Positions 5,500 through 5,924 of a stretch of 5,924 bases of DNA are shown in pieces; within the stretch, counting starts at the first letter, position 1, and each line of letters starts with the position of its first letter. The notes beneath the pieces were generated by a model, which was not told where the DNA came from, did not search any database, and was given only the letters and a program-made list of their open reading frames with translations. Origin of the DNA: Deltaproteobacteria bacterium (GTDB lineage: Bacteria; Desulfobacterota; Desulfarculia; Adiutricales; Adiutricaceae). Location of the stretch: assembly GCA_031269135.1 (NCBI GenBank), contig JAISZP010000207.1, forward strand, positions 1-5,924. Direction: 5' to 3'. A program made the translations under genes and the position numbers.

Positions 5500-5611
5500 A
5501 AGAGAGCCTAATTATAAAGCGAGCCTGGCATAAAGCGAGCCTAACATAAAGAGAGCCTGGCATAAAGAGAACATAGTCCAAAGAGATCCTAGCATAAAGA
5601 GAGCTTTTAGG
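5500..5611 (+). repeat. Seven tandem 16-bp repeats running into the GTG start
   Basis: The seven units are in perfect 16-bp register: AAGAGAGCCTAATTAT, AAAGCGAGCCTGGCAT, AAAGCGAGCCTAACAT, AAAGAGAGCCTGGCAT, AAAGAGAACATAGTCC, AAAGAGATCCTAGCAT and AAAGAGAGCTTTTAGG. The last base of unit 7 is the first base of the GTG start codon at 5611. The purine core AAAGAGAG resembles a Shine-Dalgarno sequence, and in unit 7 it is correctly spaced (GAGAG, seven bases before GTG). A period of 16 is not a multiple of three and stops occur in it, so it is not a coding repeat. Confidence 0.92.
5599..5603 (+). promoter_or_regulatory. Ribosome-binding site formed by the last 16-bp repeat
   Basis: GAGAG at 5599-5603 is followed by CTTTTAG and the GTG at 5611, a seven-base spacer. 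The codon before GTG is an in-frame TAG (5608-5610), so translation cannot begin further upstream in this frame. The same GAGAG string occurs in other units of the array, but only this copy is placed to serve the start codon. Confidence 0.5.
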
Positions 5612-5924
5612 TGAAAAAACAAATTTTGATTGTCGATGATAATGTGGCGACTTTGAAACAGATTGGCGCGCTGCTTGCAGGGAGCTACGATTTTTCTCTC
5701 TATAAATCCGGGGCGGAAGCGGTGGATTTTTGCCGACGATTTACCCCCGATCTCGTCCTGCTTGACGTGGAAATGCCCCAGATGAACGGTTTTGAAACCC
5801 TGGCCGAGTTAAAATCAAACCCGGCGATGATCGGTGTTCCGGTGATTTTTTTAACGGGCAATATAGACGCCGCCACCGAAATCAGAGCTCTGGAATCCGG
5901 CGCGATGGATTTCATCAAAAAACC
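5611..5924 (+). CDS. Response regulator receiver domain, C-terminus cut by window edge
   Basis: This is a cytoplasmic receiver that accepts a phosphoryl group from a sensor kinase. The visible 104 codons, starting with GTG, cover almost all of a CheY-like fold: beta-1 QILIVDD with acidic pair Asp9 and Asp10; phospho-acceptor Asp52 in PDLVLLDVEMPQMNGFE; switch Thr82 in VPVIFLTG; and conserved Lys104 in DFIKKP. All five key residues are present. It may be a stand-alone receiver or carry an output domain (DNA-binding, GGDEF or HD-GYP) beyond position 5924; the window does not tell. It is divergent from the exporter operon, across a 1 kb spacer, so no functional link is implied. The start is fixed by the in-frame TAG immediately before GTG. 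Which histidine kinase partners with it is unknown. Confidence 0.95.
   Translation, partial: MKKQILIVDDNVATLKQIGALLAGSYDFSLYKSGAEAVDFCRRFTPDLVLLDVEMPQMNGFETLAELKSNPAMIGVPVIFLTGNIDAATEIRALESGAMDFIKK

Larger units (their letters stand above)
4607..5610. other. 1 kb spacer between divergent genes, repeat-rich, no strong gene
   Basis: This stretch separates the ybhG-like gene (leftward) from the response regulator (rightward). It holds a 12-bp array (4705-4788), a possible small ORF (4920-5078), a run of TGCGTC-like hexamers (5150-5176), a 15-bp array (5186-5230), a candidate promoter (5349-5377) and a 16-bp array (5500-5611). Two weak dyads are visible: ACCG-AGAAA-CGGT (4646-4658) near the ybhG start and AGTTA-TTTTT-TAACT (5316-5330) upstream of the regulator. 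I found no tRNA, no rRNA and no clear terminator hairpin with a T-run. A convincing ybhG promoter could not be picked out. Confidence 0.7.

Noticed and set aside
5434..5511. A 25-codon upstream ORF starting ATGGATTCG and ending in the first 16-bp unit, possibly a leader peptide.
   Set aside because: The ribosome-binding site is poor, no regulatory codon run is visible, and an overlapping out-of-frame ATG lies five bases earlier. Chance is the simpler explanation.
5500..5611. A CRISPR array.
   Set aside because: The units are 16 bp and directly adjacent with no unique spacers, and there are no cas genes in the window.

Overview
The window looks like chromosomal DNA of a Gram-negative bacterium of roughly balanced base composition. 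The main reason is an export operon whose membrane-fusion protein, double-ATPase and ABC-2 permease read as close relatives of Escherichia coli YbhG, YbhF and YbhS. That system needs a periplasm and usually works with an outer-membrane channel. I cannot name the organism from the sequence.

Layout: positions 1 to about 870 hold the 5' part of an IS4-family insertion sequence, with its transposase on the minus strand and its 3' part beyond the left edge. Positions 874-4606 (minus strand) hold a compact three-gene operon, transcribed ybhG-like (4606-3782), ybhF-like (3785-2061), ybhS-like (2010-874). The first two genes overlap by four bases; the last two are separated by 50 bases of degenerate repeats. 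Positions 4607-5610 are a 1 kb spacer between divergent genes, with no strong gene. It contains three or four different short tandem-repeat arrays and one possible 52-codon small ORF. Positions 5611-5924 (plus strand) hold the receiver domain of a two-component response regulator that runs off the right edge.

Working together: YbhG should be the periplasmic adaptor, YbhF the fused ATPase pair and YbhS one transmembrane half of a multidrug or cation exporter. The E. coli operon has a second permease, ybhR, directly after ybhS. Here the insertion sequence begins within a few bases of the ybhS stop codon, exactly in that slot, so the exporter may lack its second half or have it displaced beyond the element.

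The least ordinary features are: (i) a perfect-period array of seven 16-bp units that runs into the GTG start of the response regulator and supplies its ribosome-binding site; (ii) a seven-unit 12-bp array upstream of ybhG, a 15-bp array, and a repeat-built gap before ybhS, which together suggest that non-coding DNA in this genome grows by local tandem duplication; (iii) a YbhG adaptor with a symmetrically shortened coiled-coil hairpin but an intact tip; (iv) the insertion sequence in the ybhR position. I found no clearly new multi-gene system.
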